Both the position numbers and the translations under genes were made by a program. Of a DNA stretch of 64,000 nt, positions 8,086 through 16,541 are shown piece after piece (position 1 is the first letter of the stretch; every line of letters begins with the position of its first letter). A model generated the notes under the pieces. The model did not search any database and was not told the origin of the DNA. It saw nothing but the letters and a program-made list of their open reading frames with translations. The stretch is from Simiduia agarivorans SA1 = DSM 21679. Lineage in GTDB: Bacteria; Pseudomonadota; Gammaproteobacteria; Pseudomonadales; Cellvibrionaceae. Location: NCBI RefSeq assembly GCF_000305785.2, contig NC_018868.3, forward strand, positions 3,332,270-3,396,269. Direction: 5' to 3'.

Positions 8086-10005
8086 ATGACCTATGTGCCC
8101 GAGGCCGTGCTGGTCACCAGCGAAACCCTCACCGCAAAACTGAAACAGCAGATTGAAAGTTTTGCCTATTCTCACGGCATTGCCCTGACGTTGATGCCCG
8201 AGGACAGCTTTTTTGCCCGCCCGCCGGTGGCCGGCTGCCATGTGGTGGCGGTGCTCAGCATTGATAATGCGCACGATTACCTGGATCTGGCGGCGCGCCA
8301 GAAGTTTTCGTTAGGTGCCATTCCGGTCTCGGGCCAGAGCCGGCTGTGCGAGTGGTTGCGATTGCCCGTGCAAACCGAGGATGCCCTGGCGTTGGCGTTC
8401 GGTTCCGAGCACCCGCCCATTGAACTGCTCCGGTGCAATGGTGAAATTGCCCTGGGCATGGTGACGCTGGGTTCCAACCCGTTCATCGATGGCCGCAGCA
8501 AAGCGTTTCGTAACCGCAATCAATCCTGGCTGGAACGCGTGCTGTTCCTGTGGGCGGTGGCCTGGCAGAGCGTGTTGAGTTTATTCCGGATTCAGCCCTT
8601 TGCCGCCACCATTACCTTGGGCGACGGCGCCCCGGTGAAAACGGCGATTACCGGCATGGTGGCACTGGAAAACGACATTCGCGGCCCTGCCGCGCGCCTT
8701 CTGGCGCCGCATTTGGGGATGGAAAACGGCTTTATCAATGCGTTGTTTATTGCGCCGAAATCGGTGTGGGCTTACCTGTCGTTTCTGAAAGACGGACTGG
8801 TGTATAAGAATCAGCCGCTGGCGAAGCTATCCGATGCCGTGAGTTTTATTCGCGTGCCATCGATCGTGGTGGAACTGAAAGCCGGCCGTGACTATTTCAT
8901 CGATGGCCGGCGTCGCAACGCCGATACCCTGGTCATGGCGGTGGAGCCGGCGGCCGTGTGTATCAATGTGTTGCCGTTGGCGCAGGAGCAAAAAGAAACC
9001 AAGGAGATCACCCGCACCGATAAACTGCCGCGCGGCGACGAGCAACTGAAATTTATTGCCAACGCCTTGCCTTTGTTTACCCATGCGGGTGAGGGCGATT
9101 TCAAGGATCTGTTCATTCAGTTGCGCGAAGTGGCCCGTCCGCACTCCACTTTTCTCACGCTCATGGTGCTGAGCGCGGTGGTGGCCAGCCTGGGCCTGTT
9201 TCTGTCGAGCCCGGCGGTCATTATTGGCGCCATGGTGTTGGCGCCGTTGATGTCGCCGATCATTTCGCTGGCCATGGCGCTGTTGCGCCGTGAACGCAAT
9301 CTGCTGGTGCAGTCGCTGGAAACCATCGGTATCGGCATGTGTCTGGCGCTGGGGACTGCCGCATTGGTGACCCTGCTGATTCCGGTGGATCGTATCACCA
9401 GTGAAATTGCCGGCCGCCTGCAGCCCAACCTGCTCGACCTGGGCGTGGCCATTGCGTCCGGCATCGCCGGTGCCTATGCCTATGTGCGCGAGGACGTGGC
9501 AAAAAGTGTCTCGGGCGTGGCCATCGCGGTGGCACTGGTGCCGCCCCTGTGTGTGTCTGGCATTGGTATCGGCTGGATGGACTGGCAGGTGATCAGCGGC
9601 GCCATGTTGCTGTTTCTGACCAACCTGGTGGGCATTTCCCTGGCCGCTGCCCTGACCTTTCTGGTGCTGGGATTTTCTCCGCTGGAACGCGCCCGCAAGG
9701 GCTTGATGTTTTCGGCGGCTCTGATGGGGGTGATCGCGATTCCCTTGTCGGTGGCCATGTGGGATATGGCCTCCCATTGGCAGTTGGAAAAGCGCCTGTC
9801 GGGGCTGGTGGTTTCGGTGGGTGACCAACAGGTGCAGTTGACCGAGCTGCAGGTGCGGGTGCACAGCGATACCACCGTGGTGTTGGCCGATGTGCTGTCG
9901 GATCGATTACTCAGTGCGGGCGAATTACAACAGCTCAAGCAGCTGTTGGAAGCACAGGCGGGCGAACCGCTGCAGCTGCAACTGACCCCGAGAATTCTGC
10001 TTTAG
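8086..10005 (+). CDS. DUF389 membrane protein with a diacylglycerol-kinase-like N-terminal half
   Basis: A 639-residue protein. Residues 1 to about 320 are soluble and read like the C-terminal beta-sandwich of the lipid/diacylglycerol kinase family (NGEIALGMVTLGSNPF, then KDGLVYKNQPL and RDYFIDGRRRNADTLVMAVEP), but the catalytic GGDGT motif is missing. Residues about 355-565 hold six or more membrane helices of the DUF389/TIGR00341 type (SPAVIIGAMVLAPLMSPIIS, GVAIASGIAGAYAYVREDVA). A soluble tail follows. I infer a lipid- or nucleotide-sensing membrane protein; function is unknown. It has its own AGGAC ribosome site and is monocistronic. Confidence 0.75.
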   Translation: MTYVPEAVLVTSETLTAKLKQQIESFAYSHGIALTLMPEDSFFARPPVAGCHVVAVLSIDNAHDYLDLAARQKFSLGAIPVSGQSRLCEWLRLPVQTEDALALAFGSEHPPIELLRCNGEIALGMVTLGSNPFIDGRSKAFRNRNQSWLERVLFLWAVAWQSVLSLFRIQPFAATITLGDGAPVKTAITGMVALENDIRGPAARLLAPHLGMENGFINALFIAPKSVWAYLSFLKDGLVYKNQPLAKLSDAVSFIRVPSIVVELKAGRDYFIDGRRRNADTLVMAVEPAAVCINVLPLAQEQKETKEITRTDKLPRGDEQLKFIANALPLFTHAGEGDFKDLFIQLREVARPHSTFLTLMVLSAVVASLGLFLSSPAVIIGAMVLAPLMSPIISLAMALLRRERNLLVQSLETIGIGMCLALGTAALVTLLIPVDRITSEIAGRLQPNLLDLGVAIASGIAGAYAYVREDVAKSVSGVAIAVALVPPLCVSGIGIGWMDWQVISGAMLLFLTNLVGISLAAALTFLVLGFSPLERARKGLMFSAALMGVIAIPLSVAMWDMASHWQLEKRLSGLVVSVGDQQVQLTELQVRVHSDTTVVLADVLSDRLLSAGELQQLKQLLEAQAGEPLQLQLTPRILL

Positions 10006-10105
10006 TCGGAAAATCGGATGATCCAGACGCCAATTCACGGCGTGCGCCCCCGCAGATCCTTTGCAGGCGCTAAACTTCCGGCATGATCTGCCGGGAGCGC
10101 GGAGT

Positions 10106-10735
10106 ATGTGGTGTCGAGGATTGGGACTGGTTTGGCTGTTTTGCGTGGGGGCTGCCCACGCCCAATTGCAACTGGATTGTGCCGAGGTTTTTCGGCCTGC
10201 CAACGATCGGCTACTGGCGGCGTTGGCTGGCGGCGGCGTGAGTGCCCAATGTCATTATCTGCCTTCCGCGCGCGGCAGCCAGCAGGTGATGGCCGCCGAG
10301 CTGGATGGTGCTTTGCTGCGCACTGAAGATTACGGCGCTGCATTTCCCACCCTGATCAGACTGGAGCCGGCGGCCCACAGGGTATTGCTGATGCTCTACC
10401 GCCGGCGCGGTGGCGACATAGACCTGGGCAACTGGCGGGAGCAGTCCATCGTGTCGCTCCGGGGCGCGGTGGTGCTCGACAGAATGCTGGCGGGCCTGAA
10501 CGTGAGTCGTGTGGGTAGTCTGGAATCGGGGCTTAAGCAGTTGTCCGCCGGGCGCGCCGATGTGTTGGTGGGCGATCAGCTGTCGGTACCGGCGCTGATG
10601 CGCGATTGGGGCATCGACAATGTGGAGATGATCTATCCGCCATTGGCCACTCAGTTGTTGTATCTCTATCTGCGCCCCGAACACGCCAGCCTGGCGGCCC
10701 CCATCTCGGCGATCCTGATGCAGCCATCGCCATGA
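10106..10735 (+). CDS. Short periplasmic solute-binding-like protein, first of a pair
   Basis: A 209-residue protein with a signal peptide (MWCRGLGLVWLFCVGAAHAQ). The body resembles the transporter substrate-binding (SBP family 3) fold, with segments such as LPSARGSQQVMAAELDGAL, RGAVVLDRMLAGLNV and LSAGRADVLVGD. It is somewhat shorter than typical family members and has no transporter genes nearby, so a sensory or orphan role is possible. The frame is open upstream, but the ATG at 10106 places the signal peptide first. It overlaps its paralogue by four bases (ATGA). Confidence 0.7.
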   Translation: MWCRGLGLVWLFCVGAAHAQLQLDCAEVFRPANDRLLAALAGGGVSAQCHYLPSARGSQQVMAAELDGALLRTEDYGAAFPTLIRLEPAAHRVLLMLYRRRGGDIDLGNWREQSIVSLRGAVVLDRMLAGLNVSRVGSLESGLKQLSAGRADVLVGDQLSVPALMRDWGIDNVEMIYPPLATQLLYLYLRPEHASLAAPISAILMQPSP

Positions 10736-11379
10736 GCTTAATGTCTTTCACCCGTTGGTTGGCAGGATTCTGCCTCGCGTGTCACGCCCTTAACCTGCCA
10801 GCGCAGCCCCTGACGCTGGATTGTAACCACGACCTGGGCACCTGGAACCTGGACGTATTGGCGCACTATCAGGCTCTGGGTGTCAGTGCAGAGTGTGTGT
10901 TTTTACCGCGTGCGCGCGGCTCTGTGCAGGTGGCGGCCGGTGAGTTGGATGGCAGTGCCATGCGGGGGCACGACTTTGGTGTCCAGTTTCCGCACCTGAT
11001 CCGGGTTGAGCCGCCGATCAAGGCGGTGCCTTTGGTTGTGTTCCGCCGCATTGGCACAGATATCACCGTGGCAAACTGGCGCGCTCACTCCATTGCCACC
11101 ATCCGGGGCGCGATTGTTTTCGATCAGTTGCTGGCCGGTTTGGACGTGACCCGGCTGTCGACTATTGAGGCAGCGGTCAAGCAGTTGTCTGCCGGTCGGG
11201 TCGATGTGTTGGTGGGGGACACAGTACTGGTGCCAGCGCTACTTCAGCAGATGGGTGTTGATAACGTGGAAATGGTTACCCCGCCGGTGACCACCGTGTT
11301 GCTGTATCACTACCTGCAGGAAAAGCATCGGGCTCTGGCGTCGCGCCTGAGTGAGCGCTTGCTGGAAACCCAGCGATAG
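10732..11379 (+). CDS. Short periplasmic solute-binding-like protein, second of a pair
   Basis: A 215-residue paralogue of the preceding gene. Signal peptide about 1-26 (RWLAGFCLACHALNLPAQ), then parallel motifs: LPRARGSVQVAAGELDGSA, RGAIVFDQLLAGLDV, LSAGRVDVLVGD and MGVDNVEMVTPPVTTVLLYHYL. The two proteins align along their whole length, so this is a tandem duplication that has diverged. The start ATG overlaps the upstream stop. The ligand cannot be read from sequence. Confidence 0.7.
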   Translation: MSLMSFTRWLAGFCLACHALNLPAQPLTLDCNHDLGTWNLDVLAHYQALGVSAECVFLPRARGSVQVAAGELDGSAMRGHDFGVQFPHLIRVEPPIKAVPLVVFRRIGTDITVANWRAHSIATIRGAIVFDQLLAGLDVTRLSTIEAAVKQLSAGRVDVLVGDTVLVPALLQQMGVDNVEMVTPPVTTVLLYHYLQEKHRALASRLSERLLETQR

Positions 11380-11386
11380 AGGGAGT

Positions 11387-11408
11387 CGGCAGGGCCGGAG
11401 CCCTGCCG
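11387..11408. terminator. Hairpin between convergent binding-protein and efp genes
   Basis: An 8-bp GC-rich perfect stem (CGGCAGGG at 11387-11394, CCCTGCCG at 11401-11408) with a 6-base loop lies in the 36 bases between two convergent genes. There is no T run on either strand, so termination is only a suggestion. Confidence 0.4.
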
Positions 11409-11415
11409 GTCAGGC

Positions 11416-11982
11416 TCACGCTTTGGCGCGGCCCTTGAACTCACCGGTGCGGGTATCGATTTCGATGGCTTCGCCGATCTCGATAAACGCCGCAACCTGC
11501 AGCTCGTAACCATTGTCCAGCTTGGCCACTTTCATGACTTTACCGGAGGTGTCACCGCGCGCGGCAGGCTCGGTGTAAGCCACGGTGCGCACGATGGTGG
11601 TGGGCAGTTCGATGGAGATGGCCTTGCCCTGGTAGAACACGGCTTCACACACATCGGGCATGCCATCGGAGATGTAGTTCACTGCATCGCCGAGGTTTTC
11701 TTTTTCCACTTCCACCTGGTTGTACTCCTCGTCCATAAAGACGTAGAGCGGGTCGGCAAAGTAGGAATAGGTTACTTCTTTGCGGTCCAGGATGATGGGT
11801 TCGAGTTTGTCGTCGGCCTTGAACACGGGCTCCTGAGAGGCACCGGTGATCAGGTTCTTGAGCTTCATTTTACAAACCGCCGCGTTGCGGCCGGATTTGT
11901 TGTATTCGGACTTCAGAACCACCCAGGCTTGACCATCCAGATTCATCACCTGACCGGCGCGGAATTCTTGTGCTGTTTTCAT
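11416..11982 (-). CDS. efp: Translation elongation factor P, arginine type
   Basis: Relieves ribosome stalling at polyproline by binding between the P and E sites. The 188-residue protein has the three beta domains of EF-P, with [20 protein letters not shown] and the C-terminal [18 protein letters not shown] ending [18 protein letters not shown]. The modified loop reads [12 protein letters not shown], with Arg where E. coli has the beta-lysylated Lys. In Pseudomonas this Arg32 form is rhamnosylated by EarP, whose gene lies 41 bases upstream on the same strand. The start at 11982 gives the standard [13 protein letters not shown] terminus. Confidence 0.97.
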   Translation of the reverse strand: MKTAQEFRAGQVMNLDGQAWVVLKSEYNKSGRNAAVCKMKLKNLITGASQEPVFKADDKLEPIILDRKEVTYSYFADPLYVFMDEEYNQVEVEKENLGDAVNYISDGMPDVCEAVFYQGKAISIELPTTIVRTVAYTEPAARGDTSGKVMKVAKLDNGYELQVAAFIEIGEAIEIDTRTGEFKGRAKA

Positions 11983-12023
11983 AACGTAGATACCAAAATA
12001 CGGGCGTGTAAAATCGCGCAGTA

Positions 12024-13142
12024 CTATACCGTATTGGTGCAAAATTGCACGATATTTGACGCGAGGTCGCCGTTGCTGCGCTGTTGTTGTTGCCAGAGAC
12101 TGGCGTGGGCTTTGGCCGCCGGCAATTGCCGCAGCCATTGGCTGAAGGCCTGGCTGGGGGCTGCGCCCGGTTGATTCCAGGCCCGGTGCGCCTGTCGGCA
12201 AGCTTGCGCCAGCGGCGACGGTGCCTGGGCCAGGTAGGCGTTCAGAAATGCGTCCAGTTTGATCAGGTGGGTATCGGCGTCCTGCGGGTAGATATGCCAG
12301 ACAAACGGTCGCGCCAGCATCTGGCTGCGGACAAAGGATTCTTCGCCGCGTACGAAGTTCACATCGCAGCTGGCCAGGAGCCGGTCGTATTCGGGTTGGG
12401 CCATGAACGGCAGCTCTTGCACGGTCAACCGTTCGCGCCGGATCGCCTGCATGGGCACCAGGTCTTCGCCCAACCAGTGTTCCACCCCGCGGCTGATACG
12501 CCCTTTAGGCACCAACAAGGTGACCCACTGCCGGCTCTGTCTGAGGTTATTGAGCAGGTCCGGCAGGGCGGCGTTTTCGTAGGCGAACAAACTGATCAAG
12601 CACTCGGCCCGTTCAACCGGCAAGCCGAGGGGCTGCAAAAACTCCGCGCGCCAACCCGGTTGATTGGCCTGGTCAGCCAGGTCCAATAGCGCCGTTTCCC
12701 ACAACAGGCCGCCGGTATTAGCGCTGAAGCCGGGAAAGAAAAACGTTTTCCGCAGCCCGTGCACCGGCGATTGGTTCAGGTGATAGTCCTCCACCCACTC
12801 TTCAGCGCTCAGGTATTCCAGGTTCAGCCAGAGCGGCCGGGCAATCTGCATGGCGGTAATGTAGTTGGCGGGCAGGTGGCAGCCGAAGGCTTCGATGACC
12901 ACGTCAGCTGGCGTCACCGGCGGCAGCGGTTGGGTCCAATGGCGCACACAGACGCCGTCGCAGTGCTGCTCCGTCAACGACAGGTCGAGCGCCGGACACA
13001 GCGCATTGAAACTGGCGAGGTCGTCCACAAACAGGGTGACCTGTTGCCGGTGTTGGTGCACCAACTGGCGGGCCAGGCGCCAACAAACGCCGATATCGCC
13101 ATAGTTATCGATGACTTTACAAAAGAGGTGCCAGTGCTGCAT
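12024..13142 (-). CDS. earP: EF-P arginine rhamnosyltransferase EarP
   Basis: Transfers rhamnose from dTDP-rhamnose to the loop arginine of EF-P. The 372-residue protein shows the family's N-terminal [21 protein letters not shown], containing the conserved catalytic Asp region, and the C-terminal nucleotide-sugar pocket around [17 protein letters not shown] chose the ATG at 13142 because family members start just before this motif; an in-frame ATG at 13172 would add ten residues. It is upstream of efp in one unit. The rml genes for the sugar donor are not in the window. Confidence 0.95.
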   Translation of the reverse strand: MQHWHLFCKVIDNYGDIGVCWRLARQLVHQHRQQVTLFVDDLASFNALCPALDLSLTEQHCDGVCVRHWTQPLPPVTPADVVIEAFGCHLPANYITAMQIARPLWLNLEYLSAEEWVEDYHLNQSPVHGLRKTFFFPGFSANTGGLLWETALLDLADQANQPGWRAEFLQPLGLPVERAECLISLFAYENAALPDLLNNLRQSRQWVTLLVPKGRISRGVEHWLGEDLVPMQAIRRERLTVQELPFMAQPEYDRLLASCDVNFVRGEESFVRSQMLARPFVWHIYPQDADTHLIKLDAFLNAYLAQAPSPLAQACRQAHRAWNQPGAAPSQAFSQWLRQLPAAKAHASLWQQQQRSNGDLASNIVQFCTNTV

Positions 13143-13274
13143 GTCGTACGCGGGTGTCAGAGGAGGCGCCATTATACACCGCTACTTGCCAGCGCTGGGG
13201 CGCAAGCGTATGTTGCGGGAACTCCGGCGCGCTGCTCGCGTCAAACGGACATTCAGTTTTTTCAAGGATTCAGT

Positions 13275-13739
13275 ATGAAGCGCGTTGCCCTGGTTTTTGT
13301 CAGTCTTGCAGGTTTGATGGTGGCGGCTTGCGGTCACACCCCCGAGGCCGAACCGGCCAAGCCCGTGACGGTGGCAGATCTGGCCCACCATCGGTGGGTA
13401 CTGAAGACGGTGGATGGCGAGCCGGCCTTTAGCAAACCGGTGGGCACTTACGACAAGGGACTGGTGCCCGATCTGGATTTTGGTGAGGCGCCGCACGCTG
13501 GCGGCTTTGCCGGCTGCAACCGCTACAAGGGGCAGTTTGAGCTGAATGAGCAGGGCCAGTTCCGCATTGCCCGGGTGGCCACCACCATGATGATGTGCGA
13601 GCCCAAGGCCATGGCGTTTGAAAAACAATTCACCGACATGCTCGGTCAATGGACTGACATCACCCTGGCCGACAATCAGCTCAGCCTCACAGCCGATGGC
13701 AAAGTGTGGCTGTTTACGCTTCAGGACTGGGTGCAATAA
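13275..13739 (+). CDS. META-domain lipoprotein (HslJ-like)
   Basis: A 154-residue lipoprotein: signal segment MKRVALVFVSLAGLMVAAC with Cys19 as the lipidation site, then a META domain (ADLAHHRWVLKTVDGEP, GGFAGCNRYKGQFEL, TTMMMCEPKAMAFEKQFTDML). HslJ-like META proteins are envelope proteins linked to stress or drug resistance; the exact role is unproven. The start is set by the signal peptide and AAGGA 11 bases upstream. Its end overlaps the convergent VanZ-like gene by 26 bases. It is divergent from earP. Confidence 0.88.
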   Translation: MKRVALVFVSLAGLMVAACGHTPEAEPAKPVTVADLAHHRWVLKTVDGEPAFSKPVGTYDKGLVPDLDFGEAPHAGGFAGCNRYKGQFELNEQGQFRIARVATTMMMCEPKAMAFEKQFTDMLGQWTDITLADNQLSLTADGKVWLFTLQDWVQ

Positions 13740-14100
13740 GCCGGCTCAGCCAGGTATCGATGGCTTTGACCGGCCAGCGATAAAGCGCCAGACCGACCAG
13801 GATACCCGCGCCGTTGGCCAGCAAATCCAGCAGATCAAAGGTGCGGTAAGGCAAAAAGTGCTGCAGGCATTCGATGCCGAACGAATAGCTGAACAGAAAC
13901 GCAAACTGCCAGCCAAACGCCAGCGCCGGCCGGTGCAAGCCAATGGCAATGCCGGCGATCACATAGCCGGCAAAGTGCAACGCCAGATCATTGGCACTGG
14001 CCAGGGTTGTGCCCGGGTTGGCGGTCAGACCGGCCCAGGTGTAGAGCGCGAGCATGACAAAAAACTGCCAGTACTTGGCCTGCTGATACAGTTTGCTCAT
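13714..14100 (-). CDS. VanZ-family membrane protein
   Basis: A 128-residue protein with about four membrane helices and the family hallmarks NDLALHFAGYVIAG and SYSFGIECLQHFLPYRTFDLLDLLANGAGILVG. The SFGIE..Q....R.....D...N pattern is typical of the VanZ-like fold. In most bacteria these are orphan membrane proteins of unknown role, not glycopeptide-resistance genes, and no vancomycin cluster is present. Its ATG overlaps the stop of the upstream mscS-type gene (ATGA), indicating coupled translation, and its 3' end overlaps the convergent META gene. Confidence 0.85.
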   Translation of the reverse strand: MSKLYQQAKYWQFFVMLALYTWAGLTANPGTTLASANDLALHFAGYVIAGIAIGLHRPALAFGWQFAFLFSYSFGIECLQHFLPYRTFDLLDLLANGAGILVGLALYRWPVKAIDTWLSRLIAPSPEA

Positions 14101-15749
14101 GCGTCCGCCTTGACCGGATACAGGTGGACATCCCGCTGTGGGAACGGAATGCTGATGCCTTCGGCATCAAAGCGTTTTTTCACTGCACGGGTAATATCCC
14201 AATACACATCCCAGTAATCATCGGTGGCAACCCAGGGCCGCACCACAAAATCCACCGACGATTCGTTCAGGGTATGCAGTTTCACGATGAGCTCGGGCTC
14301 GTCCAGTACCTTCGGGTGTTGGGCGACAATATCGCTCAGCACCTGCTCGGCATGATCGATGTCATCGCCGTAGCCAATGCCGAAAACCATGTCGATGCGG
14401 CGGTGTTTCTGCGCGGTGACATTGCGGATCACATCGCCCCAGATTTTATTGTTGGGGATCATCAGGGTCTGGTTGTCGATGGTGAGAATGGTGGTGGACA
14501 CCAGGTTCATGCGTTGCACCCGGCCCTGCACGCCGGCGGCCTCGATCAGGTCACCCACATCGTAGGGTCGGTAAATCAGAATCATCATGCCGGAGGCAAA
14601 ATTGCCCAGCGTATCCTGCAAGGCAAAGCCGACAATAAAGCCCGCCACACCCAGCCCTGCCAGAATCGGCCCGAGGGAAAACCCCAGCTGACCCAGCGCG
14701 ACCAGAATACCCACCAGCATCACCAGCCGCTGGGCCATACTGACCAGCATGTCCTCCATCAGGCTGGAGACCGGCACGGTGGCTTTGCGCAGACTTTTGG
14801 TGAGCAGTTTGCGCGCGGCTTTGGACAAATAGTGAAACAGCACCAGAATCGCGACGAAAATAACCAGCTTGAAGAAGAAGGCGATACCGTTGTCGGACAC
14901 ATAGGCGAAGGCTTTATCGAGCCAGGCCTGGCCGAGCCGCTTGATCAGGCCGGCGTCGAGGATGTCGGTGGTGATATCGCCGGTGGTGCGGATCAGCAAT
15001 TCCTTGTAGCGCCCGGTGTCCATCGACTGGGCCTCAAGCAAGGCCACGGTTTCGCGCAGGCTGCCGGTGATGGTGGTGAGTTTTTCCTGCAGGTTGCGCC
15101 CCTTGACCAACGCTTCGGTGTCGTCGGGCGCATTGCTCAGGTGTTGCTCTGTGGTCTGGATATCTTTTTGCGTCAGGCTGATCAGCCCGGCCAACACCTC
15201 TGCCCGCTGTGGCAATTGTTCGCGCAAAAACTGTGAAGACTGCTCACTGTTGAGTGCCAGCGCATTGAGGTTTTCGATGTGCCGGGCAAGCGCCTGCAGC
15301 GCGTTGTCGATGAATGTCTGCTGTTCCCGGAACGCCCCCTGCCACTCGGGTGACAGCGGCGTGTACTGTTTGTCGAGTTTGTCCAGTACAGCCTGGCGCT
15401 GCTCAATGGCGCGACTGATGACCGGACCGACGTTGAGCAGGTCGGCGCGGATCTGATTAAGTGCGCCGTCAATGGGCTCGCCCCGCTGCTTCTGCGCGGC
15501 CAGTTGTGCGGTGAGTTTGTCGTACAGTCGCAACAGTTCCAGATAGCGTTGGGTATTGCGCAGTGCCAGGGATTCTTTGCGCTCGCCATCCACCGTTTCG
15601 GCTTCGGCTGCAATCTGTTCAATTTCCAGTTTGAGTGCCAGCGCCTGGTCCAGCAGATTGCCAGCGGGGGTGGGTTGGGCATGGGCCAATCCGGCACACC
15701 AGCAGACGATCAGGACCAGCAGCGGGCGCAATACAGCGTAGGGTTTCAT
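14097..15749 (-). CDS. MscS-family mechanosensitive ion channel with long periplasmic domain
   Basis: A 550-residue protein. The signal peptide (about 1-22, ending AGLAHAQ) precedes a long helical, coiled-coil-rich periplasmic domain (about 23-250). Several membrane helices follow (about 280-400), including the pore helix GLGVAGFIVGFALQDTLGNFASGMMIL, then the cytoplasmic beta domain with DVGDLIEAAGVQGRVQ and IPNNKIWGDVIRN. This resembles the YnaI/YbiO-like larger members of the MscS family that release solutes on osmotic downshift. The start is the ATG giving a clean signal peptide; 15782 is an alternative. Confidence 0.92.
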   Translation of the reverse strand: MKPYAVLRPLLVLIVCWCAGLAHAQPTPAGNLLDQALALKLEIEQIAAEAETVDGERKESLALRNTQRYLELLRLYDKLTAQLAAQKQRGEPIDGALNQIRADLLNVGPVISRAIEQRQAVLDKLDKQYTPLSPEWQGAFREQQTFIDNALQALARHIENLNALALNSEQSSQFLREQLPQRAEVLAGLISLTQKDIQTTEQHLSNAPDDTEALVKGRNLQEKLTTITGSLRETVALLEAQSMDTGRYKELLIRTTGDITTDILDAGLIKRLGQAWLDKAFAYVSDNGIAFFFKLVIFVAILVLFHYLSKAARKLLTKSLRKATVPVSSLMEDMLVSMAQRLVMLVGILVALGQLGFSLGPILAGLGVAGFIVGFALQDTLGNFASGMMILIYRPYDVGDLIEAAGVQGRVQRMNLVSTTILTIDNQTLMIPNNKIWGDVIRNVTAQKHRRIDMVFGIGYGDDIDHAEQVLSDIVAQHPKVLDEPELIVKLHTLNESSVDFVVRPWVATDDYWDVYWDITRAVKKRFDAEGISIPFPQRDVHLYPVKADA

Positions 15750-15805
15750 GGAGGCATCCTGCACAAGGGGAGGGGGCCCCATTCAAGCACAGTCGCCGCC
15801 ACAGC

Positions 15806-16435
15806 TCAAAGCGGGTTGGCGGTTTCCAGATTGCGCCGGAACCAGCCGGCAATGGAATACCTGTCGGCGCGCGCGGGCAATACTTCGTGCGGGAAGCGCT
15901 CGCTCCAGAACAACAATAAGTCGCCGCCGTTGGGCTCGATGCGCGCGAGGATGTCGGTGTCCTGTTCGTTGTACATCACCAGTTGGCCACCGTCTTCCGC
16001 GCACCAGTTGGGATTGAGGTAGCAGACACTGGTGAGCACGCGCGCGCCGCGGCCGCGCAGCGCGTCCACGTGTTTGCGGTAAAAGGCTCCGGGCGGGTAG
16101 TGGGCAAAGTGGCTTTCGTATTCGAACAGGCCGGCAAAAAATGCCCGGTTGACGGCCAGCCGGATATCCTCCATCAGCCCTTGGTATTGCGCTTGTGCCG
16201 GCGTCTTGCCGTCCATCCAGATGGTGTGGTCGCGCCGGATAGTGTTGTGGGTGGCGCCCTCAAGGCCGATGCCAGCGCGTTTCCAGTCGTTGCTTTGCAT
16301 GGCTTCCCAGCGCAGGCCGGCGGTCAGTTCGGCACTCAGAAAACCGGGCAATAGCGCCCAGCCCTGGTTGGCCAGCAAGTCCAGGTAGTGGCCGCCGTCA
16401 TCGCCGGAATCGGTGGTTAAGGGAAGTGTCGCCAT
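15806..16435 (-). CDS. 2-oxoglutarate/Fe(II)-dependent oxygenase
   Basis: A 209-residue protein of the 2OG-Fe(II) oxygenase superfamily, prolyl-4-hydroxylase-like. The double-stranded beta-helix motifs are visible: YPPGAFYRKHVDAL supplies the HxD iron ligands, FPHEVLP the second His, and DRYSIAGWFR the 2-oxoglutarate-binding Arg. The region NTIRRDHTIWMDG is also common in this group. The substrate is not predictable; similar small proteins hydroxylate protein prolines or other residues. It stands alone between mscS and cti on the same strand. Confidence 0.88.
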   Translation of the reverse strand: MATLPLTTDSGDDGGHYLDLLANQGWALLPGFLSAELTAGLRWEAMQSNDWKRAGIGLEGATHNTIRRDHTIWMDGKTPAQAQYQGLMEDIRLAVNRAFFAGLFEYESHFAHYPPGAFYRKHVDALRGRGARVLTSVCYLNPNWCAEDGGQLVMYNEQDTDILARIEPNGGDLLLFWSERFPHEVLPARADRYSIAGWFRRNLETANPL

Positions 16436-16508
16436 GGTGCGCCTCCAACAGGGGGCGCGATTGTAGTGCTGGAATTTTGATCAGCACAAGCTTTTTTGCA
16501 TAAACGCA

Positions 16509-16533
16509 GGGTCTAAACGCGGGGTCAGACCCC
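16509..16533. repeat. Short GGGGTCAGACCCC palindrome beside cti
   Basis: GGGGTCAGACCCC at 16521-16533 is the same 13-base block that ends the large palindrome at 4929-5001. A GGGTCT at 16509-16514 can also pair with the AGACCC part. It lies just after the cti stop codon and looks like a remnant or minimal copy of the repeat family. Confidence 0.65.
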
Positions 16534-16541
16534 GATGTTAT

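Noticed and set aside
8827..9864. Minus-strand ORF of about 345 codons inside the DUF389 gene
   Set aside because: It is His/Gln/Arg-rich and fully overlaps a convincing plus-strand gene, the usual shadow pattern in GC-rich DNA.
12759..13274. Long in-frame extension upstream of the META lipoprotein
   Set aside because: It is the antisense of earP and would precede the signal peptide; the real start is the ATG at 13275.
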